64,000 nt of DNA from Clostridia bacterium. Lineage in GTDB: Bacteria > Bacillota > Clostridia > Lachnospirales > Anaerotignaceae. The translations under genes were made by a program, and so were the position numbers. The DNA lies in assembly GCA_009929735.1 (NCBI GenBank), contig RZZU01000006.1, positions 36,420 through 100,419 on the forward strand, read 5' to 3'. Positions 42,241-50,957 of this stretch are shown here, in pieces; positions within the stretch are counted from its first letter, which is position 1, and each line of letters starts with the position of its first letter. The notes below the pieces were generated by a model. The model had not been told where the DNA came from and did not search any database. It was given only the letters and a program-made list of their open reading frames with translations.

Positions 42241-43536
42241 TTATTCAACTGACAATATATAGGAACGTAGAGCACCAATCATATAAAGAGAACCGCAGCA
42301 CAGAATCATTCCGTTTTCCTCCGTAATGTTCAATGCGGTTTGATATGCTTTTTCAAGCATTGGCTCAATATAGAAAGGCAGCTCCTTGTGATGTGTAATG
42401 TTTGCCAATGTTTCGGCGTCCAGCTTTCGCTCGCTGTGCGGCTCGGTGAAAACCACTTGATCAGCAAGCGGCAAAATCAACTCTGCCATTTTTTCATATT
42501 CCTTATCACCTAAAACGCCTAAAACAAGGGTGATGCTGTAATTTTTAAAATAAATGCTAACATTTTCTGCCAAACGGCGAATTCCATCTGCATTATGCGC
42601 ACCGTCCAGTACAATCATGGGGCTTTTTTTGAAAATTTCCATTCGCCCTGCCCAAAAAGCTTTGGAAATGCCTGTGCGGATTTGTTGTTCTGTCAAAGGG
42701 TAGCCGTTCCCTTTTAGAACCTCGCAGGCTTCTAAAATCGTAACACAGTTTTGAATTTGATGCTGCCCCAGTAATGGTAAAAACAAGCCATCATAAGCAA
42801 ATGAGGTGCTCTTTACATCAAAAACAGTTCCATCCAAGGATTGAGAGGAAATGTTGATTTTTGCATCATTTGGGCAATAAAGGGGAGCCTCTAAGGTATT
42901 GGCACTGCTCTTTACAATATTATATACTAATTCATCTTGAGAATACAACACCACGGGACAACTTTTCTTAATGATACCCGCTTTTTCAGCAGCAATTTGT
43001 TCGATGGTGTTTCCCAGAAAATCCGTATGATCCATGCTGATAGACATGATGATACTTAATATAGGGTTTTCTATTATATTTGTAGCATCATATTTTCCCC
43101 CAAGACCTACTTCTATAATGGCAATATCCACGTTTTGCTCGGCAAAATAAAGAAAAGCTGCGCCGGTGATTACTTCAAACAGGGTGGGGGCATCCTTTCC
43201 CTGTGCAACGAGCTGCGAGCAGGCCTCTTTTGTTCTGGTCATGATATTTGCAAAAGCTTCATCAGAAATTTCCTGACCGTTCATGAGAAACCGCTCGTTG
43301 TATGTTTCAAGGTGCGGAGAGGTATAGGTTGCTGTACGCAAGCCTGCCGCTTGTAAAATTGAAGATAGCAAAGCCGCAGCAGAACCTTTCCCATTGGTTC
43401 CTGCAATATGAATGACTTTAAGCGTTTTTTCGGGGTTTCCCAGTGCTTCCATTAAATCGATAATTCTTTCCAGCCCCGGGCAGGAGGCAAAACCGATTTC
43501 TTCTTCTAAATAATGTATACTTTCTTGATAATTCAT
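42241..43536 (-). CDS. folC: bifunctional folylpolyglutamate/dihydrofolate synthase
   Basis: This 431-residue Mur-ligase-fold enzyme adds glutamate to folates (and glutamate to dihydropteroate). The ATP loop is HIAGTNGKGSAA (near residues 44-55). Other motifs are TSPHLETYNERF (near 73), EVGLGGKYDATN (near 142) and SMDHTDFLG (near 168). The C-terminal domain has LDGAHNADGIRRL (near 311). The second of two adjacent ATGs (43536) is better spaced from AGGAG than the first (43539). A structured leader lies just upstream at 43566-43643. Confidence 0.93.
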   Translation of the reverse strand: MNYQESIHYLEEEIGFASCPGLERIIDLMEALGNPEKTLKVIHIAGTNGKGSAAALLSSILQAAGLRTATYTSPHLETYNERFLMNGQEISDEAFANIMTRTKEACSQLVAQGKDAPTLFEVITGAAFLYFAEQNVDIAIIEVGLGGKYDATNIIENPILSIIMSISMDHTDFLGNTIEQIAAEKAGIIKKSCPVVLYSQDELVYNIVKSSANTLEAPLYCPNDAKINISSQSLDGTVFDVKSTSFAYDGLFLPLLGQHQIQNCVTILEACEVLKGNGYPLTEQQIRTGISKAFWAGRMEIFKKSPMIVLDGAHNADGIRRLAENVSIYFKNYSITLVLGVLGDKEYEKMAELILPLADQVVFTEPHSERKLDAETLANITHHKELPFYIEPMLEKAYQTALNITEENGMILCCGSLYMIGALRSYILSVE

Positions 43537-43565
43537 CATGTTCTCCTATCCATAAATATGAAAAG

Positions 43566-43643
43566 AAACCAAAATCTGTATTCCCGTAGTGGCGCATTCT
43601 GTTCGTAAAACAGTTTGCCTCCAAGGAGAATCAAATTTTGGTT
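43566..43643 (-). promoter_or_regulatory. structured RNA leader ahead of folC
   Basis: Read on the minus strand, AACCAAAATTTG (5') pairs with CAGATTTTGGTT (3') in a 12-bp stem with one wobble. ATTC/GAAT extends it, and an inner CTGTT/AACAG hairpin sits in a purine-rich loop with GGAGGC and GCGCC blocks. The 3' arm runs into TTTCTTTT, so the outer stem could act as a terminator, 30 nt before folC. It does not match the tetrahydrofolate, T-box or other riboswitch consensus that I can recall. The remaining bases to 43915 hold no gene. Confidence 0.4.
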
Positions 43644-43915
43644 GAAGTCTAAAGTTATTTTTCTATCATGTATGTCACTGTTTAAAATCAGCTTTAAATA
43701 CCAAATATTTTTTGCAAACTGCATGAAAACGATGGATTTGCGTGTTTCGTTTGGATGCTAGTATCTATTATACCAAGAATCATATATTCTGCAAGATTAT
43801 TAAGAAAACTGAAAAAGAAATTTTCAATAAGTTTTAGATGCGAAATTATTGTTGTCTGAAAGAGAATAAAATTGTATAATAGAACAGATTTGTGGGCAAA
43901 GAAAGGAGAATTACC

Positions 43916-45028
43916 ATGAATGAAAATATGGATCATAATAGAGAAAGAAAAAGGCAGACAGAACGTCGGAAGTTAAGAGAAAAAAAACGACAGCGGGATA
44001 AAAAGATTCGAATTGGAATGTTTATACTAATCGCTGTTGTGATTGGGCTTTTCTCGTTTGGCATGTCAAAAAATTTTATGATGTCATCGGTGGAAGAGCC
44101 TATATTAACGGGTGAAGCCGTAAGTGTTACGATTCCAGAAGGTGCATCCACAGCGGATATTGCCGCTATTTTAAAGGAAAACAAGCTGATTAAGAATACC
44201 TTTACCTTTCGCTTGAGCAGTAAGCTGGATGGCTTTGACGGTACCTATCAGCAGGGAACCTATGCGATTGATACCGGGTTAAACCAAACGCAGATTATGC
44301 AGCTGTTGCAAACAGGGGTTGTTTTTGATGATGTAAAGTTTACCATTCCCGAAGGCTATACAACCAAGCAGATTGCCGCAAAGGCTGAGGAAATAGGTGT
44401 TTGCACGGAAGAGGAATTTATTGAGGAATGTAATACAGGCAGTTTTGATTTTGAATTTGTAAAAAATCTGCCAGACAGAGAGTTCAAGCTGGAGGGTTAT
44501 CTTTTCCCTGATACTTACTATGTTAAGGAAGAAACGACTGCACATGATCTAATTCAAGCAATGCTGAAACGCTTTGAGCAAATGTATACAACAGAATATC
44601 AAGATGCGGTGGCGGCAAGCGGCTATACATTGGATGAGATGGTAACGATTGCATCGGTCATTGAAAAAGAAATTAAGGTGGATGAGGAGCGTCCTCGTGC
44701 GGCGGGGGTAATCTTTAACAGGCTGAAAGAGGACATGCCGTTGCAGGTGGATGCTACAGTTTTGTATGCCATGGGCATTGTCAAAGAGGATATTACTACT
44801 GTGGATTTACAGGTTGATTCGCCTTATAATACCTATAAGGTAACGGGACTTCCCATAGGGCCTATTTCCAATCCGGGGGAATTATCCTTTAAAGCTGCAC
44901 TTTATCCTGAAGAAAATAACTATATTTATTATGTTGTTGAAGCAAAAGGGCAGAATAATCATATATTCTGTGAAACCTATGAAGAGTTTTTGAAAGCAAA
45001 GGAAAATTATAAGGCAAGCGGCAGCTAA
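43916..45028 (+). CDS. mltG: endolytic murein transglycosylase MltG (YceG-like)
   Basis: This 370-residue membrane protein cuts nascent glycan strands and so sets their length. It has a basic cytoplasmic start, a membrane segment at about 42-62 (GMFILIAVVIGLFSFGM) and a LysM-like part (VSVTIPEGASTADIAAILK). The YceG catalytic domain contains the Glu in TIASVIEKE (near 250) and the PTGPI-like GLPIGPISNPG motif. The ATG at 43916 is chosen because AAAGGAG is correctly spaced. It leads the mltG-trmR-trhP order seen as yrrL-yrrM-yrrO in Bacillus. Confidence 0.92.
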   Translation: MNENMDHNRERKRQTERRKLREKKRQRDKKIRIGMFILIAVVIGLFSFGMSKNFMMSSVEEPILTGEAVSVTIPEGASTADIAAILKENKLIKNTFTFRLSSKLDGFDGTYQQGTYAIDTGLNQTQIMQLLQTGVVFDDVKFTIPEGYTTKQIAAKAEEIGVCTEEEFIEECNTGSFDFEFVKNLPDREFKLEGYLFPDTYYVKEETTAHDLIQAMLKRFEQMYTTEYQDAVAASGYTLDEMVTIASVIEKEIKVDEERPRAAGVIFNRLKEDMPLQVDATVLYAMGIVKEDITTVDLQVDSPYNTYKVTGLPIGPISNPGELSFKAALYPEENNYIYYVVEAKGQNNHIFCETYEEFLKAKENYKASGS

Positions 45029-45045
45029 CATTAGGAGAGAATACA

Positions 45046-45732
45046 ATGAATTATGTAACAGATGAAACAATGAATACCTTTTTGCGCACGATTCAGCCTA
45101 TGTACGATGGTGCTTTAGGGGAAGTACAAAGAGAGGCAAATGCGGCTGAGGTGCCGATTATTCCTCTGGAAACAGCCAGATGTATGAGCGTTTTGCTTTC
45201 CATAAAAAAACCGAAGCATATTTTGGAAATTGGTACGGCAATTGGGTTTTCCGCAGGGCTAATGAGCCGCTATTTGCAGCCAGGCGGCACCATTACAACC
45301 ATTGATAGATTTGAGGTTATGCTAAAGGATGCCCGTCCCAATATCAAACGGATGGGGCTTGAAAACATTGTTACGATTTTGGAGGGGGATGCGGCAGACA
45401 TACTGCCAACCTTAGAAGGGCCTTATGACGTAATATTTTTGGATGCGGCAAAGGGTCAGTATCATAGCTTTCTGCCTCATTGCCTGCGTTTAATGCCCGT
45501 GGGAGGGCTTTTGATTGTGGATGACGTGTTGCAAGGCGGCACGATTGCACAAACCCGTTACAGCGTGCCTAGAAGGCAGCGTACCATCCATAAGCGGTTA
45601 AGGGCCTTCCTTTGGGAGATTACCCATAATGAAGCGCTGGAAACCTCTATTATCCCAATCGGCGATGGTATGGCTCTTTGCTATAAGAGAAAGGTAACAG
45701 AAGGAGAAAATAAAAATGTTGAAGCAGAATAA
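45046..45732 (+). CDS. trmR: TrmR-type tRNA 5-hydroxyuridine O-methyltransferase
   Basis: This 228-residue class I SAM methyltransferase has a SAM-binding loop ILEIGTAIGFSAG (near 64-76), acidic TTIDRF (near 88) and the metal/catalytic Asp in DVIFLDAAKGQYH (near 131). This pattern fits O-methyltransferase family 3. In Bacillus the orthologue (YrrM) methylates 5-hydroxyuridine at tRNA position 34. The assignment rests on the family plus the adjacent trhP gene, which overlaps it by 17 nt. The ATG follows TAGGAGAG. Confidence 0.85.
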   Translation: MNYVTDETMNTFLRTIQPMYDGALGEVQREANAAEVPIIPLETARCMSVLLSIKKPKHILEIGTAIGFSAGLMSRYLQPGGTITTIDRFEVMLKDARPNIKRMGLENIVTILEGDAADILPTLEGPYDVIFLDAAKGQYHSFLPHCLRLMPVGGLLIVDDVLQGGTIAQTRYSVPRRQRTIHKRLRAFLWEITHNEALETSIIPIGDGMALCYKRKVTEGENKNVEAE

Positions 45733-46960
45733 ACCAGAGCTTTTGGCTCCGGCTGGTGATTTGGAAAAATTAAAGATTGCGGTTTTATACGGTGCAGATG
45801 CGGTATATATTGGTGGTGAAGCATACGGTTTGCGTGCCAAGGCAAAAAATTTCGATTTGGATACCATGGCTGAGGGGATACAATTTGCCCATGAGCATGG
45901 AGCAAAGGTTTATGTTACCGCAAATATTTTTGCACATAATACCGATTTTGAAGGGATGGCAGAGTATTTTCAGGCGATAGAAAAAATCGGTGCAGATGCG
46001 TTGATTATTTCAGATTTGGGTGTGTTTTCCGTGGCAAGGGAAGCGGTGCCCAATATGGAAATTCACGTTTCCACGCAGGCAAATAACACCAATTATAAGA
46101 GTGCAAAAATGTGGTATCAGCTTGGGGCGAAGAGAGTTGTGATTGCAAGGGAGCTTTCGTTTCAAGAGGTGAAGCAAATTCGGGAAAAAATCCCTGAAGA
46201 TATGGATATTGAAGCCTTTGTGCATGGAGCTATGTGCATTTCCTATTCGGGAAGATGTCTGCTTAGCAACTATTTAAGTGGCAGAGATGCAAATAAAGGG
46301 GCTTGCTCCCATCCTTGCAGATGGAAATATCATTTGGTTGAGGAAACCAGACCCGGTGAATATATGCCCATTGAGGAAAACGAAAGAGGGACGTATATTT
46401 ATAATTCCAAGGATCTATGCATGATAGAGCATATTCCGGATATTATAGAAGCGGGGATTATGAGTTTGAAGATTGAAGGGCGTATGAAAACGCCGTTTTA
46501 CGTTGGTACGGTTGTGAAGGCATATCGGCAGGCCATTGATGATTATTTGACTGACCCTGCCTTATATGAAGCAAAACGGCCTTGTTATTTTGAAGAAGTA
46601 TCAAAGGCAAGCCACAGAGATTATACAGATGGTTTTTACTATCAAAAGCCTGACGGAAATCAGCAGATTTATGGTAGCAATACCTATATACGTGGATATG
46701 ATTTCATAGGAATGGTACAGGAGGACTCCAACGCGGGAATTGCGGTTGTGGAACAGCGTAATAAATTTTCCATCGGCGATGAGATTGAGGTGATGCCTGC
46801 AAAGGGCGATGCCTTTACAATGACCGTTACTAAGATGTGGGATCAGGAAGGAAATGCGGTGGAATCTGCCCCCCATCCTCAGCAAATCCTACAAATTTTC
46901 TTTGAAAAACCAGTGAAAAAATTTGACATGTTGCGCAAAATTGTGTTGGATGCAAAATAA
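45716..46960 (+). CDS. trhP: U32-family protein TrhP, tRNA hydroxylation
   Basis: This 414-residue protein carries the U32 signature around EAFVHGAMCISYSGRCLLSN (near 165-184) and a further Cys cluster (GACSHPCRWKY near 196-206); these cysteines probably bind an iron-sulfur cluster. Family members once annotated as peptidases act in prephenate-dependent formation of 5-hydroxyuridine at tRNA position 34, the substrate of TrmR encoded just upstream. Bacillus has two consecutive genes of this type (yrrN, yrrO); only one is present here. The start overlaps trmR by 17 nt and has AGAAGGAG upstream. Confidence 0.87.
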   Translation: MLKQNKPELLAPAGDLEKLKIAVLYGADAVYIGGEAYGLRAKAKNFDLDTMAEGIQFAHEHGAKVYVTANIFAHNTDFEGMAEYFQAIEKIGADALIISDLGVFSVAREAVPNMEIHVSTQANNTNYKSAKMWYQLGAKRVVIARELSFQEVKQIREKIPEDMDIEAFVHGAMCISYSGRCLLSNYLSGRDANKGACSHPCRWKYHLVEETRPGEYMPIEENERGTYIYNSKDLCMIEHIPDIIEAGIMSLKIEGRMKTPFYVGTVVKAYRQAIDDYLTDPALYEAKRPCYFEEVSKASHRDYTDGFYYQKPDGNQQIYGSNTYIRGYDFIGMVQEDSNAGIAVVEQRNKFSIGDEIEVMPAKGDAFTMTVTKMWDQEGNAVESAPHPQQILQIFFEKPVKKFDMLRKIVLDAK

Positions 46961-47031
46961 AAACCTTGATTTTTGTCGGAAATACAGCTATCCTATATAT
47001 TAGAATTGAAAAAAAGGAAAAGGGTAAGCTT

Positions 47032-47463
47032 ATGGAATTAACACAGTGTATCAACTATTTATTGACTACGGCGCAGCATTCTGTTTTTCAGTATTTGAAT
47101 TCTAAGCTGGCTGAGCATGATATTACACCTTCTCAATATGGTGTATTAAGCTGCTTATGGCAACGGGAATTTGCTACACCTAAGCAAATTTCTGAAATTC
47201 TATGCTTAGAAACATCTACGATTTTAGGGGTGCTGGATCGCATGCAGAAAAAAGGTCTGATAGACCGAGTGATCAACAAAGAAGATAGACGTGAAGTTAG
47301 AGTTGTTCCGACGGAAAAAGGAAAAGCGCTGGAAGAACCAATTTCAAGAATTATTGATGATGTGAATAATGAAGTATTGAAATGTTTTTCTGAAGGGGAA
47401 ATCGCAGTTATGAAAAATAATTTGCGTATTATTGCTGAGGGAAATCATTTTGGAGAAGCGTAA
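47032..47463 (+). CDS. MarR-family transcriptional regulator
   Basis: This 143-residue winged-helix protein has the MarR layout: a dimerisation helix (ELTQCINYLLTTAQHSVFQY), an HTH (TPKQISEILCLETSTILGVL, about 53-72) and a wing with the conserved DRREVRV (near 83-89). Members typically repress a neighbouring gene and are released by a small ligand. No obvious target is adjacent; trhP lies 71 nt upstream. The ATG at 47032 follows AAAAGGG; codons upstream in the frame do not belong to the family. Confidence 0.88.
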   Translation: MELTQCINYLLTTAQHSVFQYLNSKLAEHDITPSQYGVLSCLWQREFATPKQISEILCLETSTILGVLDRMQKKGLIDRVINKEDRREVRVVPTEKGKALEEPISRIIDDVNNEVLKCFSEGEIAVMKNNLRIIAEGNHFGEA

Positions 47464-47532
47464 ATAAGAAAGGTGGGTCTTTGACCTGCTTTTTTTAATT
47501 TAAAAATATTATGTACCAGGGCAAAGCCCTGA

Positions 47533-48216
47533 TTAATCTTCTAATACGGTATTGAGCTTTTTCAGTGCTTTTTTTTCTATTCTTGAAACGTAGGAGCGGG
47601 ATATTCCCAATCGTTCTGCAATTTCTTGTTGGGTTAGTATATCTTGGTTTGTTAAACCGTATCGCAGTATAATAACTGTTCTTTCTCTGGGGGAAAGAAC
47701 GGTTTTTATAGCATTTAGCATTTTTTCCGATTTGATGGAGAAATCCACGGTATCCACAAAATCTGGATTGTCACTAATAATAATATCTAGCATGACAATT
47801 TCGTTTCCATCTCTGTCGGTACCGATGGGTTCGTGAAGAGAAACATCATTCTGAAATTTTTTTCCGCTTCTAAGCCACATAAGCAATTCATTTTGTACAC
47901 ATTTTGCCGCGTATGAAACCAATCTGACATTTTTTTCTGCGTTATAGGAATCAACGGCTTTGATTAGCCCGATGATCCCGATAGAGATAAGCTCTTCGGG
48001 TTCTCTTGTGTTGGCGGAATACTTCTTTGCAATATGGGCGACCAACCGAAGGTTGTGCATAATCAGCGTATCTTTTGCTTCTTTTTTTTCCTTCTCGTTG
48101 CCTGTTTGAAGCAGGTTTAAATAATAGGCTTCCTCTTCCTTAGATAGTGGTTTTGGAAAAGCACCGGCAGAGGAAAAGGCAAATAAAAATGGCAAAACGG
48201 CAAAAAAAACCAGCAC
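47533..48216 (-). CDS. sigK: sporulation sigma factor sigma-K, uninterrupted pro-form
   Basis: This 227-residue sigma-70-family factor directs late mother-cell gene expression. It begins with a hydrophobic pro-sequence (VFFAVLPFLFAFSSAGAF, about 3-20), which in Bacillus is removed inside the membrane by SpoIVFB. Region 2 (AKKYSANTREPEELISIGI), region 3 and region 4 with the HTH (LTQQEIAERLGISRSYVSRI) follow. The start is a GTG at 48216 with GGGGGTGAG before it. The gene is continuous, so no skin-type element interrupts it. It is divergent from spoIIAA. Confidence 0.93.
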   Translation of the reverse strand: MLVFFAVLPFLFAFSSAGAFPKPLSKEEEAYYLNLLQTGNEKEKKEAKDTLIMHNLRLVAHIAKKYSANTREPEELISIGIIGLIKAVDSYNAEKNVRLVSYAAKCVQNELLMWLRSGKKFQNDVSLHEPIGTDRDGNEIVMLDIIISDNPDFVDTVDFSIKSEKMLNAIKTVLSPRERTVIILRYGLTNQDILTQQEIAERLGISRSYVSRIEKKALKKLNTVLED

Positions 48217-48421
48217 ATACTCACCCCCAAATATTCAAGAACGCAGTGAAATGATGTTACAAAGTTATTTTATGTGGAAAGTTTTCATTGCGTGCGTGTC
48301 TGAAAAAAAGTTATTATGTCCTTTTTTTCGAGGACATGTCGTGACAAGGGAGAATTTGATGATGGATTATGAGAGCATACGTCAAAAAATCATGTATAGT
48401 TATTTAGGAAGGAGGAGTTTC

Positions 48422-48772
48422 ATGGAGCTTAAATTTTCTAAACGAAATAGAACGCTGATTATCAGAATAGACGGAGAAATCGACCATCATACTTGTGAGG
48501 CTTTGCGAACAGAAGCAGATCGTGCTTTAGAGAAAATGGGCGGAAAAAATATTATTTTCTGCTTGGGAGGTGTTTCTTTTATGGACAGCTCCGGTATTGG
48601 CGCAGTCATCGGGAGATATAAAAATATCCAAAGGCTGGGAGGCAGAATTGCGGTAGCAGAATCGAATGATAGGGTTGAACAGATTTTTCGGCTATCAGCG
48701 ATGCAATCCCTTATTCCATCATTCCCTAATGTAGATTTGGCTTTGGAATATGTGGAAGGAGGAAAGGAATAA
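48422..48772 (+). CDS. spoIIAA: anti-sigma-F factor antagonist
   Basis: This 116-residue STAS-domain protein carries the phospho-acceptor Ser in FMDSSGIGAVIGRY (near residue 57-58). Unphosphorylated, it binds SpoIIAB and frees sigma-F in the forespore. The ATG at 48422 follows AGGAAGGAGGAG. Upstream codons in the frame (from 48251) do not belong to the family. It is the first gene of the spoIIAA-spoIIAB-sigF operon and overlaps spoIIAB by one base (TAATG). Confidence 0.95.
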   Translation: MELKFSKRNRTLIIRIDGEIDHHTCEALRTEADRALEKMGGKNIIFCLGGVSFMDSSGIGAVIGRYKNIQRLGGRIAVAESNDRVEQIFRLSAMQSLIPSFPNVDLALEYVEGGKE

Positions 48773-49200
48773 TGGAGTATCAAAATGCGTTTCGTGTTTT
48801 TTTCGCCGCAAAATCACAAAATGAAGCTTTCGCAAGAATTATGACGGCGGCATTTTTATCTCAATACGATCCTACCCTGTCTGAAATTACAGATGTAAAA
48901 ACGGCGGTTTCTGAGGCTGTTACAAATGCAATTATTCATGGATATGAAGAAAGGACGGGCGAGGTCGAACTGTTTTGCGCTTATCAGGATGGAAAAATTT
49001 ACATAGAGGTTGCAGATCAGGGCAAGGGAATTGCAGATATTATTCAAGCCAGAGAGCCGCTCTACACTTCCAAACCTGAACTGGAGCGCTCGGGCATGGG
49101 CTTTACAATTATGGAAACCTTTATGGAACAGGTAAGGGTAGAAAGCAGGCAGGGAGAAGGCACCAGAGTTTATATGGAGAAAACATTGACTACGGAATGA
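48772..49200 (+). CDS. spoIIAB: anti-sigma-F factor and serine kinase
   Basis: This 142-residue GHKL kinase holds sigma-F inactive and phosphorylates SpoIIAA. The N box is AVSEAVTNAIIHGYE (near 43-57), the G1 box is VADQGKGIAD (near 83), and the G2 region is LERSGMGFTIMETF (near 103). The start overlaps the spoIIAA stop by one base and has GGAGGAAAGG upstream. The length is that of the family. Confidence 0.95.
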   Translation: MEYQNAFRVFFAAKSQNEAFARIMTAAFLSQYDPTLSEITDVKTAVSEAVTNAIIHGYEERTGEVELFCAYQDGKIYIEVADQGKGIADIIQAREPLYTSKPELERSGMGFTIMETFMEQVRVESRQGEGTRVYMEKTLTTE

Positions 49201-49209
49201 GGGGATGCC

Positions 49210-49923
49210 ATGGATAGGACACAGGAACTCATTCGGCAGGCAAAAGAAGGAGATCGGCAGGCAAAGGAGATATTATTGCAAGAAAATTCAGGCTTGGTCT
49301 GGAGCGTTGCAAGGCGGTTTCAAGGCAGGGGCGTTGAAATCGAGGATCTTTACCAAATTGGCGCAATTGGTTTGTTAAAATGTATCGAGAAATTCGATTT
49401 TTCCTATGAAGTAAAATTCTCAACCTATGCCGTACCCATGATTATTGGAGAGATACGGCGGTTCCTAAGGGATGATGGAACGATAAAGATAAGCCGCAGC
49501 TTAAAGGAATTGGCCGCAAAGGCAAAAAGAATGCAGGAAAAGCTTCAACAGGAAAAGAATCGTGATGTCACCATACAGGAGCTTGCCGAGGCATTGGAGG
49601 TAGAGCTGGAGCAGCTCATTCCTGCTTTGGAGGCGAGAAAGGAGGTGGAAAGCCTGAATGCCCCCATTTCTTATGATGAGGATTTGCAGGTGCAGGATAA
49701 ACTGGCGTCAAAAGAGGATGGAGAGCAGGTAATCAATCGCCTTTGCTTGATGGAAGCATTGGACAACCTTGAGGTTAAGGAAAGACAAATCATTGTGCTT
49801 CGTTATTTTGAGGATCGAACGCAGACGGAGGTTGCAAAACGAATGGGGATTTCTCAAGTTCAGGTTTCACGCATTGAAAAAAAGGTGTTGGAGCGCATGA
49901 AGAAGCGGCTATCTAATGAATAA
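49210..49923 (+). CDS. sigF: forespore sigma factor sigma-F
   Basis: This 237-residue sigma factor drives early forespore transcription. Region 2 (GRGVEIEDLYQIGAIGLLK, then YAVPMIIGEIRRFLRDDG) is near 38-85 and region 3 near 95-150. Region 4 with HTH RTQTEVAKRMGISQVQVSRI is near 200-220. It follows spoIIAB by 9 nt with GAGGGGATGCC upstream. No spoVA genes follow directly. Confidence 0.95.
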   Translation: MDRTQELIRQAKEGDRQAKEILLQENSGLVWSVARRFQGRGVEIEDLYQIGAIGLLKCIEKFDFSYEVKFSTYAVPMIIGEIRRFLRDDGTIKISRSLKELAAKAKRMQEKLQQEKNRDVTIQELAEALEVELEQLIPALEARKEVESLNAPISYDEDLQVQDKLASKEDGEQVINRLCLMEALDNLEVKERQIIVLRYFEDRTQTEVAKRMGISQVQVSRIEKKVLERMKKRLSNE

Positions 49924-50205
49924 AAATATTGTAAAGCAGAATTGTAAAAAAAATCATAGAAGAAGGAAACGAACGGAATTTAGGCGCTTTTACTTTTGGG
50001 GGTTGGGTGTTTACAAAATATATGCTATTTGTGTACAAGCACAGATTAAACAGAAAGAAAATCTATGCAGGAAGTTTTTTAGAAAAACCGTAAACTATTT
50101 TTGCAAAAAAAATGTACCTGCCACAGCAAAAAATAAATTTGGATTTTTGTGGTAAATCCGATGAAAAAAAAAGATGATTTTAAAGTACCCCTTTATATCA
50201 AAATT
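49924..50205. other. intergenic region after sigF
   Basis: A Lys-rich 80-codon frame at 49916-50155 overlaps the sigF stop and has the composition of AT-rich spacer, so I do not call it. No RNA gene or repeat was seen; a terminator closes the region at 50206-50255. Confidence 0.4.
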
Positions 50206-50255
50206 GGCTTATGACTTGCATAGAATAGTATGCTGTCATAAGCCGATTTTTTTTT
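50206..50255 (+). terminator. intrinsic terminator downstream of the spoIIA operon
   Basis: GGCTTATGAC pairs with GTCATAAGCC, with inner GCATA/TATGC pairing, followed by a run of nine Ts. It is about 280 nt after sigF and is also positioned at the 3' end of the convergent zinc-ribbon gene at 50266. Confidence 0.8.
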
Positions 50256-50265
50256 GAAGAAAAGA

Positions 50266-50634
50266 TTATAATTTTCTGCCGCATTTGGGACAATAAGTGT
50301 ATTCTGGTGACAATAAAAATCCGCAGTCAGGGCAATTTGAGCAGATAGTATCCGCCATGCCCATAATTTCCAAATCCTCGTCCCGCAAAGATACGGATTC
50401 ACCACGTTCAATGGCTTTGCCAATTTCGTCGGGGATAGAAAATGTGGTTTGACAGCAATTTGAAACGGCATAGTATTTTTTTCCCCACTTGAACAATGGG
50501 ATAAAGAAAAAACTGAAATAAGTATAAACCATAAAAACGGAAACACTGCTGTAGCGTCCGCATTTTTTACAAATCAAAGTTTGTAAAAAGCCTAAATTTT
50601 TCTGTCCTTGGGCGATACCCCCGATAAAAATCAT
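50266..50634 (-). CDS. zinc-ribbon protein, 122 residues
   Basis: This protein has four cysteine groups: CKKC near residues 22-25, a CC near 59-60, CSNCPDC near 98-104, and a final CPKCG near 117-121. The last two form a zinc ribbon. A hydrophobic aromatic stretch (VFMVYTYFSFFFIPLFKW, about 32-49) may touch or cross the membrane. The ATG at 50634 has AAAGGAAG upstream. It is of a widespread but uncharacterised zinc-ribbon type. Its partners are not evident. Confidence 0.75.
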   Translation of the reverse strand: MIFIGGIAQGQKNLGFLQTLICKKCGRYSSVSVFMVYTYFSFFFIPLFKWGKKYYAVSNCCQTTFSIPDEIGKAIERGESVSLRDEDLEIMGMADTICSNCPDCGFLLSPEYTYCPKCGRKL

Positions 50635-50744
50635 AAAAAGTCACTTCCTTTAAAAAAAACAATGAATTTATTTTACTTCTTATGGCTAACATGATAAAAT
50701 ATTTTCATAAAATTTGCAAGCTTTTCCGAAAGGAGGTAATTAAA

Positions 50745-50846
50745 GTGAAAGTATCTCGTTTGGTAGTGAGTGCGGTTTCTCTTGCAGTATCAGCTGCGTT
50801 GTTAACATTATCAATTATTGATATGCTCCGTTCAGAAGAATACTAA
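50745..50846 (+). CDS. 33-residue putative membrane peptide upstream of gap
   Basis: A GTG at 50745 follows an excellent AGGAGG site seven bases upstream. The product has a basic start (KVSRL), one hydrophobic helix (about 6-25, VVSAVSLAVSAALLTLSII) and a short acidic tail (RSEEY). It would be a single-pass membrane miniprotein. It ends 178 nt before the first GAPDH gene. The ribosome site makes translation likely; function is unknown. Confidence 0.5.
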   Translation: MKVSRLVVSAVSLAVSAALLTLSIIDMLRSEEY

Positions 50847-50912
50847 AAGGAATGGTATCTGTTTATTTGGGAAGAATGTAAGGTAGTTTAGAGTTTTTCA
50901 ATAAAGTAATTC

Positions 50913-50957
50913 ACCACAATTTGCCAGTTTTTCTTTTTTAAGAGCGAAAATTGTGGT
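50913..50957 (+). promoter_or_regulatory. long inverted repeat over the promoter of the first GAPDH gene
   Basis: ACCACAATTT (50913-50922) and AAATTGTGGT (50948-50957) are perfect 10-bp arms 25 bases apart. The right arm runs into TGGTATACT, an extended -10 element (TATACT 50957-50962) without a clear -35. A repressor or activator could bind both arms. No known consensus (Rex, CcpA, CggR) is matched. Confidence 0.45.

Noticed and set aside
47533..48216. Skin-type prophage element interrupting sigK
   Set aside because: The sigK frame is continuous across regions 2 to 4.
48330..48421. Sigma-H or sigma-F promoter before spoIIAA
   Set aside because: Control by these factors is expected from Bacillus, but no -35/-10 pair matched well enough to place.
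49916..50155. 80-codon frame after sigF
   Set aside because: Overlaps the sigF stop, is dominated by Lys/Arg/Asn from AT-rich DNA, and has no start signal of its own.
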